Assembly (NCBI RefSeq): GCF_039528175.1
Contig: NZ_BAAALH010000002.1
Span: forward strand, 1,364,001-1,428,000
Source of the DNA: Citricoccus alkalitolerans
Lineage (GTDB): Bacteria; Actinomycetota; Actinomycetes; Actinomycetales; Micrococcaceae
Direction of reading: 5' to 3'
DNA length: 64,000 nt
A program made the position numbers and the translations under genes. Below are positions 23,044-32,266 of this stretch, in pieces. A model generated the notes under the pieces. It saw only the letters and a list, made by a program, of their open reading frames with translations, made no database searches and had not been told where the DNA came from. The stretch's first letter is position 1, and each line of letters opens with the position of its first letter.

Positions 23044-25601
23044 CGCTGGCCTCCCCGCACCGGGATCTGCGGGCCGGCGATCACGACGGGGCCCGTCTCT
23101 GGTCCGCCCGGCGCCTCCGGCGCGTTGACGAAGCCGCGGAACCGGCGCAGCCGTTCGGGGTCCTCGAGGGTCGCCGCCCACTCGTCCCGGTAGGTCTCCA
23201 GGTGCTCGGCCACCACCTGCTCCAGGTCCGCCGCGATCCCGAGGGTGTCCTTGACCACCACGTCGTGGACGTGGTCGAGGCCCCCGTCCAGCTCCTCCAT
23301 CCACCGGGCCGTGCGCTGGAGTCGTTCGGCGGTGCGGATGTAGTAGACCACGTATCGGTCGATGTACCGCAACAGTGTCTCGTCGTCGAGGTCCTTGGCC
23401 AGCAGTTGGGCGTGGGCCGGGGTGGCGCCGCCGTTACCGCCCACGTACATGTTCCACCCCTCGCTCGTGGCGATGACGCCCACGTCCTTGCCGCGGGCCT
23501 CGGCACACTCGCGGGCGCAGCCGGAGACCCCGAACTTCATCTTGTGCGGGGAACGCAGTCCCCGGTACCGCTCCTCGAGCGTGATGGCCATGGCCACCGA
23601 GTCCTGCACGCCGAAACGGCACCACGTGGAACCCACACAGGACTTCACGTTGCGCAGTGCCTTGCCGTAGGCCTGCCCGGACTCGAAACCGGCCGCCACC
23701 AGGCGCTCCCAGATTCCGGGCAGCTGGTCCAGGCGGGCGCCGAACAGGTCGATCCGCTGGGCGCCCGTGATCTTGGTGTAGAGCCCATAGTCCTCGGCGA
23801 CCTCGGCGATCACCGCGAGTTTGGAGGGCGTGATCTCGCCGGCCGGGATACGGGGGACCACCGAGTAGGTGCCGTCCTTCTGCATGTTCGCCAGGGCACG
23901 GTCATTGGTGTCCTGCAGGCCGCCCCGGTCCGCGCCGAGGATGTACTCCCCATGGAGGGTGGCCAACACCGAGGCCGCCACGGGCTTGCAGAGGTCACAG
24001 CCGAGGTTCACGGACGGGTCCGCCGGAGTGCCGAAACGGGTCACGATCTCGCTGAACGTGGTCAGCCGCGTGGTGCGGACGGCCTCGAACATCTCGGACC
24101 GGGACAGGGCGAAGTGCTCACACAGCGCCGTGGAGACCTCCATCCCCAGCTCGGCCATCTGCTGCTCCATGACCTTCTGGGCCGCCGGCAGGCAGGAACC
24201 ACACTGGGTCCCGACGCCGGTGCACGCCTTGAGTGTCCCGAGGTCCGGGCACCCGCCGCACACGGCGGCGCGCAGATCGCCGGCACTGACGTCCCGGCAG
24301 GAGCAGATCTGGGCGTCATCCGGCATCTGCAGGTCCACAGGTGCACCGTGGCCGGCGGCGGACAGGAATGCCCCGGCCTCCCCGGGCAGCTCCCGCCCCA
24401 GCAGCGGACGCAAGGACGCGTAGGGTGCGGCATCGCCCACGAAGATCCCGCCCAGCAGGATGCGGGCGTCCTCAGACACGACGAGCTTCTGGTAGAGGCC
24501 ACCGGTGGGGTCCGCGTAGACCACCTCGAGGGCGCCGGGGGCTGAAGCGAAGCCGTCGCCGAAGCTGGCCACGTCCAGCCCGGAGAGCTTGAGCTTGGCC
24601 GCCGTGTCGAAGCCGGGGAACGTGCCGGTCCCGCCACACAGCCGGTCGGCGACCACCTCGGCCATCGTGTTGGCCGGAGCCACCAGGCCCATGCACTCGC
24701 CCTCGAAGCTGGCGACCTCACCGATGGCCCACACGTGAGGCACCGAGGTGGCGCATCGCTCGTCGATGGCGAACCCGCCCCGTGGACCGAGCTCGAGGAT
24801 GCCCGCCCCGAGCTCGTCCCGCGCCGTGATTCCCGTGGCCGCCACCACCAGGTCCACTTCGAGGTCCTCACCGGAGGGGAAGCTCAGGACATCTCCCCGT
24901 GCCGTCCTCTCCAGGGCGCTGGGGCGCTCGCCTAGCCTCAGGACGTATCCCTGACCGCGCAGCAGCCGGTTCAGCGTCCGTCCGCCGAACTCGTCCAGTT
25001 GAGCGTTCATGACCCAGGGGCGGGAGTGGACGACGGTGACGTCCGCGCCGAGCGCCCGCAACCCGCCGGCCGCCTCCAGGCCCAACAGGCCGCCGCCGAT
25101 CACGGCCGCGCGTGGCGTGCGACCGAGCCGCCCGGCCAGGGCCGCCACGTGCTCGCGCAGCCGGTCCACGTCCTCGATGGTCCGATAGACGGTCATGTCC
25201 TCGGCGCCGGGGATCGCCGGCCGGGCGGCGTCGCTGCCGGTGGCCAGGACTACCTCGTCCCAGGCAACGGTGTTGCCTTCCACAGTGAGCAACCGTGCGT
25301 CGGGATCCAGGCCGGTGACCCGGCAGCCGGTGTGCAGGCGGACCCGGGAGTCCTCCCAGAGAGTGGGGGCCGAACCGCCGGAACCACTAGAACTCAGCTG
25401 CAGGTCATCGGCCGGATCCGTGAACCGCCGGGACAGTGCCACCCGGTCATAGGGAGCCCACGGTTCCTCAGCGAAGACCTCGATCCGGAGGTCATCCCCG
25501 CTACGGGCCAACAGGGCCTCGACCAGCCGATGCGCGGCCGGGCCGCCGCCGATCACGGCAATAGTTCTCTCTGCGGGTCTCTTGCCGGGTTGCACAGTCA
25601 T
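23040..25601 (-). CDS. nirB: Assimilatory nitrite reductase [NAD(P)H], large subunit
   Basis: This 853-residue enzyme reduces nitrite to ammonium. In order: an FAD/NAD(P)H-binding pyridine nucleotide-disulfide-type domain (IAVIGGGPAAHRLVEALL), a BFD-like [2Fe-2S] domain (QICSCRDVSAGDLRAAVCGG then TQCGSC), a ferredoxin-like half domain, and the siroheme/[4Fe-4S] domain with KSCVGSTWCRFGVQDS and SGCARECAE. Length is normal. The ATG has AAGGGG upstream. Unusually the small subunit nirD is not downstream but divergent on the other strand, 185 bases away. Confidence 0.96.
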   Translation of the reverse strand: MTVQPGKRPAERTIAVIGGGPAAHRLVEALLARSGDDLRIEVFAEEPWAPYDRVALSRRFTDPADDLQLSSSGSGGSAPTLWEDSRVRLHTGCRVTGLDPDARLLTVEGNTVAWDEVVLATGSDAARPAIPGAEDMTVYRTIEDVDRLREHVAALAGRLGRTPRAAVIGGGLLGLEAAGGLRALGADVTVVHSRPWVMNAQLDEFGGRTLNRLLRGQGYVLRLGERPSALERTARGDVLSFPSGEDLEVDLVVAATGITARDELGAGILELGPRGGFAIDERCATSVPHVWAIGEVASFEGECMGLVAPANTMAEVVADRLCGGTGTFPGFDTAAKLKLSGLDVASFGDGFASAPGALEVVYADPTGGLYQKLVVSEDARILLGGIFVGDAAPYASLRPLLGRELPGEAGAFLSAAGHGAPVDLQMPDDAQICSCRDVSAGDLRAAVCGGCPDLGTLKACTGVGTQCGSCLPAAQKVMEQQMAELGMEVSTALCEHFALSRSEMFEAVRTTRLTTFSEIVTRFGTPADPSVNLGCDLCKPVAASVLATLHGEYILGADRGGLQDTNDRALANMQKDGTYSVVPRIPAGEITPSKLAVIAEVAEDYGLYTKITGAQRIDLFGARLDQLPGIWERLVAAGFESGQAYGKALRNVKSCVGSTWCRFGVQDSVAMAITLEERYRGLRSPHKMKFGVSGCARECAEARGKDVGVIATSEGWNMYVGGNGGATPAHAQLLAKDLDDETLLRYIDRYVVYYIRTAERLQRTARWMEELDGGLDHVHDVVVKDTLGIAADLEQVVAEHLETYRDEWAATLEDPERLRRFRGFVNAPEAPGGPETGPVVIAGPQIPVRGGQR

Positions 25602-25669
25602 GGGTCCATCCCCTTGCGTCGTAGACCACTCACGCTAGGGAGCGGCGGTTTCTCGGCCGTGTCCCTCGT

Positions 25670-25764
25670 GTAACGACTGCATGACGTGGGCCTCACACCG
25701 GTGTCCGGGGGCGGGGAGAGCACAACGTTGCACGCGCGAAACATCCCGCGAGACTCACGGAAAC
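25670..25764. promoter_or_regulatory. nirB-nirD divergent control region with GlnR-like half-sites and a palindrome
   Basis: Between the two starts lie GTAAC-N6-ATGAC (25670-25685), GAAAC (25738-25742), GAGAC (25750-25754) and GAAAC (25760-25764), spaced 10-12 bases, close to the 11-base period of the actinobacterial GlnR box (gTnAC and GAAAC half-sites). A perfect palindrome ACACCGGTGT is at 25695-25704. GlnR and NnaR jointly control nitrite genes in relatives, and both are encoded in this window. The half-site match is degenerate, so this is a hypothesis. Confidence 0.4.
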
Positions 25765-25786
25765 AACCTGTTCCTACGGTGGGTCC

Positions 25787-26161
25787 ATGACACTCACCGC
25801 CGTGCACCCCCAAACTCAGGCCACCACCGACTGGCATCCGGTCTGCCCGCTCGAGGCGCTCGAGCCCCTGTGGGCGGAAGCGGCCCTCGTGGACCGTGAG
25901 CAGGTCGCCGTGGTGCGGCTGCCCTCGGACGAGGTCGTCGCCGTCTCACACTGGGACCCGTACGCGAAGGCGCACGTGATGGCTCGCGGGATCGTCGGCT
26001 CACGGGGCGGGCGCCCCACCCTGACCTCGCCCCTGCACAAGCAGATCTACGATCTGGCCACGGGGGAGTGCCTGACCGATCCGGCGCTGAGACTGGCGAC
26101 CTTCCCGGTGCTGGTGCGGGACGGGATCGTCGCCGTCGGACGCCATGAGCGGGCCGCATGA
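25787..26161 (+). CDS. nirD: Nitrite reductase small subunit
   Basis: This 124-residue Rieske-fold protein belongs to the NirD family and partners NirB. Typical features are WHPVCPLEALEPLWAEAALVDREQVAVVRL, VVAVSHWDPYAKAHVMARGIVG and SPLHKQIYDLATGECL. It lacks the Cys-His cluster ligands of true Rieske proteins, as is normal for NirD. It starts a divergent unit followed by the sirohydrochlorin chelatase gene with an ATGA overlap. Confidence 0.92.
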   Translation: MTLTAVHPQTQATTDWHPVCPLEALEPLWAEAALVDREQVAVVRLPSDEVVAVSHWDPYAKAHVMARGIVGSRGGRPTLTSPLHKQIYDLATGECLTDPALRLATFPVLVRDGIVAVGRHERAA

Positions 26162-26923
26162 CGGAGAACCCCCTCATCCTCGTCGCCGTCTCGCACGGCA
26201 CCGCGGACCCGGTGGGGCAAGCCCGGATCGCCGCCCTCGCCCGGGCCGTGGGCCGGCAGGCCACATCCGCGGTCGAGGTCCTGCTGACGCACGTGGACGT
26301 CCAGACGCCACACGTGGGGCAGGTCTTGGCGGGCCTGCCGGCGGACCGGAGCGCCGTCGTCGTGCCCGTGCTGCTGTCCGGTGGCTACCACGTCAAGGTG
26401 GACCTCCGGGAGACCGTCCAGGGGACTCCCGTGGCCCGCGCGCTAGGTCCGGACGAGCTCATCGTCGACCTGCTCGCGCGCCGGGCGGTGGACGCCGGGT
26501 TCGTGCGGGGCCACCACCAGGTGGTCCTCGGCGCGGCAGGATCCACCGACGCCGGCGCTGTCGCCGACTGCCGCGCCGTTGCCTACCGCCTGGCCGAACG
26601 GCTCGGCACGCCTGTGGCCGAGGCCTACCTCTCGGCCGCGCACCCCCGGGTCGGGNNCCGCCGTCGGGACCCTCTGCGCTCGGGATCCCCGGCGGCCGGT
26701 TCTGGTGCTGAGCTACCTCCTGGCGCCCGGATACTTCCAGTCGCTGTTGGTCTCCGAGGCCTCCACTGCCGGGGCCGAAACCACCACGATTCCACTGTTG
26801 GGGCAGGCCGGCCCGGTGCCCCAGGAGCTCGTGGATCTCGTCCTGAGGCGATTCAGGGATACGGTGGATACGTGTTTAACCCCTGGGACAACGGCTCGAA
26901 GACCTATCGCATCACCCTGCTGA
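26158..26923 (+). CDS. Sirohydrochlorin chelatase (CbiX/SirB type), disrupted by two N
   Basis: This enzyme would insert Fe into sirohydrochlorin for siroheme, the NirB cofactor. The N-terminal half (LILVAVSHGTADPVGQARI, VDVQTPHVGQVL, VVVPVLLSGGYHVKVDL) carries the conserved metal-binding histidines; the second half (VVLGAAGSTDAG and, after the gap, LVLSYLLAPGYFQSLL) is the second repeat. Two N at 26656-26657 shift the frame: reading continues one base on as AVGTLCARDPRRPVLV, so the real sequence has one base fewer (or two more) there. I treat it as one intact gene; the stop at 26921-26923 overlaps the next gene by 52 bases. Confidence 0.85.
26656..26657. other. Two undetermined bases in the chelatase gene
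   Basis: NN within GGGNNCCGCC. Reading-frame continuity across the gene requires one base here (or four), so the base call is wrong in length as well as identity. Confidence 0.9.
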
Positions 26924-27111
26924 CCGGCACTGGGCTCATCCTGCTCGGCATCGTGGCCGCCCTGATCGGCGGCGGCGTGCAGATCCAGTTCATCCAATGG
27001 GTCGCGATCGGCCTCATCGGCCTCGGACTCGTCACCCACCTCGTGGCGCAGGTGCTGCGGGCACGGGACGCCCAGCGCCGCCACCGGCAGGCGCGGCAGG
27101 CCGGACGCTAG
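26872..27111 (+). CDS. Small two-helix membrane protein
   Basis: This 79-residue protein starts at GTG 26872 (VFNPWDNGSKTYRITLL), has two hydrophobic segments (TGTGLILLGIVAALIGG and WVAIGLIGLGLVTHLVAQVL), and ends with an Arg-rich tail. It lies in the same frame as the first half of the chelatase gene and overlaps that gene's 3' end by 52 bases in another frame. Family not recognised. Confidence 0.6.
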   Translation: MFNPWDNGSKTYRITLLTGTGLILLGIVAALIGGGVQIQFIQWVAIGLIGLGLVTHLVAQVLRARDAQRRHRQARQAGR

Positions 27112-27231
27112 GCACGTCACCGTCCGCTGGTCCAGCGTTCACCCGGTGTACTCCTGGTGGCCACGGAAGGAGGGGGTGCGGGGGATTGGATGGTGAGGTC
27201 CCCTCCCGTCCCCCGAAAGGGTATCCCCGAC

Positions 27232-30162
27232 ATGAGTACTCGCCGTCGACTGTCCGGTGCCGTGGCACTCGGCCTCTCCGCCGTGCTGACCGGCGCCCTC
27301 GCCGCCCCGGCGTTCGGTGCGCCTGCCGAAGCCGCTGTGCCCGCGGGTGAGGCCGCCGAAGGCCAGTCCTTCCACCGCTTGGCCACCCTGCCGGCCTTCG
27401 AGAACCAGCTGGCCGCGGACCCCGAGGCGGACCCGTCAGCCCCCACGGTCGCCGAGATCGCCACCGTCACGGCGGATGGCAACACCGTGATCCATACCGA
27501 TGCCGAGGCCGGGGGCATCGGCGTCGTGGACATCACCGACCCGGAGAACCCGCGCGCGGACGGATTCAAGGCCACCGATGGTTCCCCGACCTCCGTATTC
27601 GCCACCGAGGCCTTCATCATCGTGGTCACGGACACCTCTGAGGACTTCACCCGCCCGACCGGCAAGGTCGAGTTCTGGGACCCGGAGACCCTCGAGCTGA
27701 TCCACGGCGTGGAACTGAAGGGCCAGCCCGATTCGATCGACGTCTCGCCCGACGGCACCACCGCGATGATCGCCATGGAGAACCAGCGCGACGAGGACCG
27801 TGAGGACGTGGACGGCGGACTGCCGCAGCTGCCCGCCGGCGAGCTGGCCGTGATCGACCTGTCCGCCGAGGACATCACCGCACTGACCGCCGAGGCGATC
27901 CGGTACACGGATCTGACGGGCTTGGCCGGCCTGGACACCCCCGAGGACCCGGAACCGGAGTACGTCAAGTTCTCCCCGGACGGCACCAAGGCCGCCCTGA
28001 CGCTGCAGGAGAACAACGGCGTCGTCATCCTCGACGCGGTCACGGGCGAGGTCATCGATCACTTCAGTGCCGGCGCCGTCTCGGTGGAGGGCATCGACAC
28101 CGCCGAGGACGGCAACCTGTCCCTGGACGGCTCGATCACCGACGCCGTGCGTGAGCCGGACGCCATCGGTTGGATCGGCGACGATCACGTGGCCACCGCG
28201 AACGAGGGCGACTGGAAGGGTGGCAGCCGCGGCTGGAGCGTCTTCAATGCCGATCCGGAGTCCGCCGGGTTCGGCGACGTGGTCTGGGACGCCGGCAACT
28301 CCTTCGAGAACCTCGCCCACCGCTACGGTCAGTTCCCCGAGCACCGGTCTGAGAACAAGGGTGCCGAGCCCGAGGGTCTGACCGTGGAGACCTACGGGGA
28401 CACCACCTATGCGTTCGTCGGCTCCGAGCGGGGCAACTTCGTGGCCGTCTACAACGTCGACGATCCGTCCAACCCGGTCTTCACCCAGCTGATGCCGTCC
28501 ACCAACGGGCCCGAGGGCCTGCTGGCCATCCCGGAGCGCAACCTCATGGTGGTCTCCTCCGAGGAGGACGATGCCGAGGTGGGCGTCCGCGCCACCGTCC
28601 AGGTCTTCGAGTTGGGGGACGGGCCCGCGGCGGTCCCGACCCTGAAGTCCGCCGACGCGACCGGGCCGGCCGCAACGGAGGGCCAGCCGATCACCTGGTC
28701 CGCCCTGGGTGCGCTGTCCGCCGTTCCGGGCGAGGATGACAAGCTCTATGCGGCGCCGGACGACTTCCTGTCCCCGTCCCGGATCTACACGGTGGACACC
28801 ACCACCGCCCACGACGGCGGCCCGGCCACCATCGAGTCCGAGCTCGTCCTGCAGCATGGGTACGACATCGAAGGCCTGTGGGCCGATGCGGACGGCACCT
28901 TCTGGCTGGCCGTCGAGGGCACCGCGATCACCGACGGTGAGGTCGGCTCCGAGGGCAACCGGCTGGTCCACGTGGACGCCGAGGGCCAAGAGCTCGCCTC
29001 GGTCGACCTGCCCGCCGAGATCGCCGCTGGCCTGAAGGGCCAGGGCTTCGAGGGTGTCACGGGCTACGGCTCGGGCGAAGACGCGGTGCTCTACGCCGCC
29101 GTCCAACGAGAGGCCGCCGGCGAGGACTTCGCCCGCATCGGCCGCTTCACGGTGGCCACGGGCGAGTGGGAGTGGTTCGGCTACACACTGGAGTCCACCG
29201 ACGTCGAGGGCGACTGGATCGGCCTGAGCGAGGTCACCGCCGTGGACGCGGACACCCTGGCCGTCATCGAGCGGGACAAGCTCAACGGCCCGGACGCTGC
29301 CCTGAAGAAGGTCTTCACTGTCGAGGTGCCGGAGACCGGAGCCGCCACCGGCGCGGCAGCCGAGGAGGTCCCGGTGCTCGAGAAGACCGAGGCCATCGAC
29401 GTGCTGCCCCGGCTGCAGGGCCTCAACGGCTGGACCCAGGAGAAGCTGGAGGGGCTGGCGATCGCCGGCAACGGGAATGTCTACGCCGTCACGGACAATG
29501 ACGGGGTGGAGGACGCCACCGGCGAGACTGTCTTCCTGGATCTGGGCCCGGCTGCCGAGCATTTCCAGACCGACCCGGCTGATCCGACCGACCCGGAGCC
29601 GGTGGAGGACTTCTCGGACAATCAGCCCGGTTCGGTGTACTACGCACCGGTGCGGTGGATGCAGGCTGCCGGGGTGACGACCGGCTACGCGGACGGCACC
29701 TACCGCAAGGCCGCGGAGGTCACCCGCGGGGAGTCCGTGGCCTTCCTGCAGCGCTACCTGGCCCCGGACTACACCACCGACCCGGCCGATTCCGTGTTCC
29801 CGGACGTGCCGTCCGGGGCCCCGCACTTCACCCCGATCGCCTGGGCCGCCGACGACTCCGACGGCACCCCCGTCTCCGAGGGCTACACGGACGGCAGGTT
29901 CCGGCCCGGCCAGGACGTCACCCGTGCGGAGTTCGTGACCTTCCTCTACCGCGCCGTGGATCCTGAGGGCTTCACCGCCCCCGAGGTCTCGGTGTTCCCG
30001 GATGTCCCGTCCTCTGGCTCGTACTACGAGGCGATCTCCTGGGCTGCCGCTGAAGGACTGGTCAACGGCTATCAGGGCGGCGAGTACCGCCCGTACGACC
30101 CGATCAGCCGCGGTGAGGTCGCCAAGGTCATGCACCAGTACGGCGTCGCGCAGACGGGCTGA
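27232..30162 (+). CDS. Secreted phytase-like beta-propeller protein with C-terminal SLH repeats
   Basis: This 976-residue exported protein has an N-terminal signal peptide (MSTRRRLSGAVALGLSAVLT, cut near AFGAPA). The body has repeated propeller blades: PDSIDVSPDGTTAMIA, PEYVKFSPDGTKAALTL, GAEPEGLTV and a later esterase-like-phytase pattern (GYDIEGLWADADGTFWLA, EKLEGLAIAGNGNVYAVTDN). It is acidic and rich in Asp/Glu, suggesting calcium binding. Three SLH repeats close the protein (YADGTYRKAAEVTRGESVAF, YTDGRFRPGQDVTRAEFVTF, YQGGEYRPYDPISRGEVAKV). Substrate unknown. The start with GAAAGG upstream is used; a longer in-frame start lacks a signal peptide. Confidence 0.8.
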   Translation: MSTRRRLSGAVALGLSAVLTGALAAPAFGAPAEAAVPAGEAAEGQSFHRLATLPAFENQLAADPEADPSAPTVAEIATVTADGNTVIHTDAEAGGIGVVDITDPENPRADGFKATDGSPTSVFATEAFIIVVTDTSEDFTRPTGKVEFWDPETLELIHGVELKGQPDSIDVSPDGTTAMIAMENQRDEDREDVDGGLPQLPAGELAVIDLSAEDITALTAEAIRYTDLTGLAGLDTPEDPEPEYVKFSPDGTKAALTLQENNGVVILDAVTGEVIDHFSAGAVSVEGIDTAEDGNLSLDGSITDAVREPDAIGWIGDDHVATANEGDWKGGSRGWSVFNADPESAGFGDVVWDAGNSFENLAHRYGQFPEHRSENKGAEPEGLTVETYGDTTYAFVGSERGNFVAVYNVDDPSNPVFTQLMPSTNGPEGLLAIPERNLMVVSSEEDDAEVGVRATVQVFELGDGPAAVPTLKSADATGPAATEGQPITWSALGALSAVPGEDDKLYAAPDDFLSPSRIYTVDTTTAHDGGPATIESELVLQHGYDIEGLWADADGTFWLAVEGTAITDGEVGSEGNRLVHVDAEGQELASVDLPAEIAAGLKGQGFEGVTGYGSGEDAVLYAAVQREAAGEDFARIGRFTVATGEWEWFGYTLESTDVEGDWIGLSEVTAVDADTLAVIERDKLNGPDAALKKVFTVEVPETGAATGAAAEEVPVLEKTEAIDVLPRLQGLNGWTQEKLEGLAIAGNGNVYAVTDNDGVEDATGETVFLDLGPAAEHFQTDPADPTDPEPVEDFSDNQPGSVYYAPVRWMQAAGVTTGYADGTYRKAAEVTRGESVAFLQRYLAPDYTTDPADSVFPDVPSGAPHFTPIAWAADDSDGTPVSEGYTDGRFRPGQDVTRAEFVTFLYRAVDPEGFTAPEVSVFPDVPSSGSYYEAISWAAAEGLVNGYQGGEYRPYDPISRGEVAKVMHQYGVAQTG

Positions 30163-30241
30163 GGGGCCACGGTGGGGGCGGGATGAGGGGCGCCGGGCGG
30201 TAGGCTGTAAGCCGATGTCACCGGACCTGAGGAGTACCGCA

Positions 30242-30688
30242 GTGGGCGTGAACCCGGACCTGCAGGGGCGAACCTATCCGCCCACCGAGCCCTACGTCGT
30301 CGGGCGGGAGAAGATCCGCGAGTTCGCCGCGGCCGTCCAGGCCACGCACCCCGCGCACACGGATCTCACCGCCGCCCGCGGTCTCGGCTACACCGACCTG
30401 GTGGCCCCGCCCACCTTCCTGGTGACCCTCGCGCAGACGGCCGAGGCCGCTGTCGTGGCCGATCCGGACGCCGGCATCGACTTCTCGCGGGTGGTCCACG
30501 CGGACGAGCGCTTCACCCACCGGCGCCCGGCCGTGGCCGGCGACGAGCTCATCGGGGCCACTACGGTGGAATCCGTCAAGACCCTCGGCGGCCACACGAT
30601 GGTCACCACCGCCACCGAAATCACCACCACCGGCGGCGAGGCCGTCTCCACCGTGCGGTCCACCCTGCTGGTCCGCGGAGAGGAATGA
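30242..30688 (+). CDS. hadA: HadA-like MaoC N-terminal-domain dehydratase
   Basis: This 148-residue hot-dog-fold protein resembles the HadA/HadC subunit of the fatty-acid (3R)-hydroxyacyl dehydratase (GRTYPPTEPYVVGREKIREFA, YTDLVAPPTFLVTLAQ, QRFTHRRPAVAGDEL-like segment). It lacks the catalytic Asp-His set, which the next gene provides. GTG 30242 is chosen because GAGGAG stands seven bases upstream; an ATG at 30215 is in frame but without such a site. It overlaps hadB (ATGA). Confidence 0.85.
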   Translation: MGVNPDLQGRTYPPTEPYVVGREKIREFAAAVQATHPAHTDLTAARGLGYTDLVAPPTFLVTLAQTAEAAVVADPDAGIDFSRVVHADERFTHRRPAVAGDELIGATTVESVKTLGGHTMVTTATEITTTGGEAVSTVRSTLLVRGEE

Positions 30689-31119
30689 TCACCATGGACA
30701 AAGGCGACTCCATCGGGTCCACCACCCTCACCCTCTCCCGCGCCGACCTGGTCCGCTACGCGGGGGCCTCCGGCGACTTCAACCCGATCCACTGGTCCGA
30801 GTCCACCGCCCGCTCGGTGGACCTGCCCGGCGTGATCGCCCACGGCATGCTGACCATGGGTGCCGCCGTCCAGCTGGTCACCGACTGGTGCGGGGACCCG
30901 GGCGCCATCCTCGACTACCAGACCCGCTTCTCCGCCATGGTCCCCGTGGACGAGGCCGAGGGCGCCACCCTGACCGTCTCCGGCAAGGTGGGGAAGATCG
31001 ATGACGACGCCGGCACGGTCCGGATCGATCTCAGCGTCACCGATGCCGGGAACGGGGATGCCAAGGTCCTGACCAAGGCCCAGGCGGTTGTCCGGGTCCC
31101 GGAGGGGACCGCCGAGTGA
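30685..31119 (+). CDS. hadB: HadB-like MaoC-family (R)-specific enoyl hydratase/dehydratase
   Basis: This 144-residue catalytic hot-dog subunit carries the hydratase-2 signature YAGASGDFNPIHWSE followed by GVIAHGMLTMG, where the Asp and His act in (de)hydration of 3-hydroxyacyl thioesters. It pairs with the preceding HadA-like protein as in mycobacterial FAS-II. In a non-mycolate genus the likely role is type-II fatty acid synthesis or another acyl dehydration. It overlaps murB (GTGA). Confidence 0.88.
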   Translation: MITMDKGDSIGSTTLTLSRADLVRYAGASGDFNPIHWSESTARSVDLPGVIAHGMLTMGAAVQLVTDWCGDPGAILDYQTRFSAMVPVDEAEGATLTVSGKVGKIDDDAGTVRIDLSVTDAGNGDAKVLTKAQAVVRVPEGTAE

Positions 31120-32237
31120 GTGGGCGGGTGGCCACCACGAGGCCTGCGGGGATCAAGGCGGGCGTCCGCCTGGCCGACTACACCACGAGCCGGGTCGGGG
31201 GCCCGGCCGCCGGGTGGGTCGCGGCCGGATCGGCCGAGGAGGCCACCGAGGCCATCCGGTCCATCGACGCCGCCGGTACGCCGCTGTTGATCATGGGCGG
31301 CGGCTCGAACACCGTGATGGCCGACGCCGGCTTCCCCGGCACCGTGGTCCAGCTCGCCTTCCGCGGGGTAGAGGTCCTGAAAGAGACAGGCGAGTCGGTT
31401 CTCGTTCGGATGGCCGCGGGGCAGGACTGGGACGAGGCCGTCGCCTGGACGGTGGCACAGGGCCTGACCGGGCTCGAGGCACTCTCCGGGATCCCGGGTT
31501 CCGCCGGGGCCACCCCGGTGCAGAACGTCGGTGCCTATGGGTCGGACGTCTCCCGCACCCTCGTGTCCGTCCGGGCCTGGGACCGACAGGCGGACGAGTT
31601 GGTCGAGTTGAGCCACGAAGACCTGAGGTTCGGTTACCGCGACTCCGTCATCAAGCGGAGCATGCTGGACTCCACCCCCCGCTGGGTGGTGCTCTCCGTG
31701 GACTTCCGGCTGCACCGCTCGGGCAGCATCGCCCCGGTCCGCTTCGCCCAGCTGGCCCAGGCCCTCGGCGTGGACGAGGGGGAGACCGCCCCGCTGGAGA
31801 CGGTCCGCCACCAGGTGCTGCGGCTGCGGGCCGGCAAGGGCATGGTCCTGGACGCCCAGGACCAGGACACCTGGTCCACGGGCTCCTTCTTCACCAATCC
31901 CATCCTCCCCGCGTCTGTCCGGGCCCACCTGCCCGCCGATGCCCCGGCCTACGGCGCCGGACAGGACGAGGACGGAGAGAAGCTGGTCAAACTCTCCGCC
32001 GCCTGGCTCATCGACCGCGCCGGCTTCGGCAAGGGCTTCGGGCTGGGACCGGACGAGCGAGCCATCGCCGGCGCCCGCGCGTCGTTGTCCACGAAGCACA
32101 CGCTCGCCGTGACCAACCGGGGCAATGCGAGCACCGCGGACCTGCTGGCGATCGCCCGCACGGTGCGGGACGGCGTCGAGGCCCAGTGGGGCGTGCGCCT
32201 GCACCCCGAGCCGGTGCTCGTGGGGTGTGTGCTCTAG
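31116..32237 (+). CDS. murB: UDP-N-acetylmuramate dehydrogenase
   Basis: This 373-residue FAD enzyme of peptidoglycan precursor synthesis reduces UDP-GlcNAc-enolpyruvate. Features: YTTSRVGGPAAGWVAAGS, PLLIMGGGSNTVMAD for FAD binding, LSGIPGSAGATPVQNVGAYG, and the C-terminal SFFTNPIL and AAWLIDRAGFGKGF, characteristic of MurB. The GTG start overlaps the hadB stop. The hadA-hadB-murB order is common in actinobacteria. Confidence 0.95.
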   Translation: MSGRVATTRPAGIKAGVRLADYTTSRVGGPAAGWVAAGSAEEATEAIRSIDAAGTPLLIMGGGSNTVMADAGFPGTVVQLAFRGVEVLKETGESVLVRMAAGQDWDEAVAWTVAQGLTGLEALSGIPGSAGATPVQNVGAYGSDVSRTLVSVRAWDRQADELVELSHEDLRFGYRDSVIKRSMLDSTPRWVVLSVDFRLHRSGSIAPVRFAQLAQALGVDEGETAPLETVRHQVLRLRAGKGMVLDAQDQDTWSTGSFFTNPILPASVRAHLPADAPAYGAGQDEDGEKLVKLSAAWLIDRAGFGKGFGLGPDERAIAGARASLSTKHTLAVTNRGNASTADLLAIARTVRDGVEAQWGVRLHPEPVLVGCVL

Positions 32238-32266
32238 TCCCGGCTTTGCCCTCGACGTTTTTGCTA

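Noticed and set aside
27436..30135. 899-codon antisense frame opposite the SLH propeller protein
   Set aside because: Composition is typical of the complement of a GC-rich coding frame, and the plus-strand protein has a signal peptide and clear domains.
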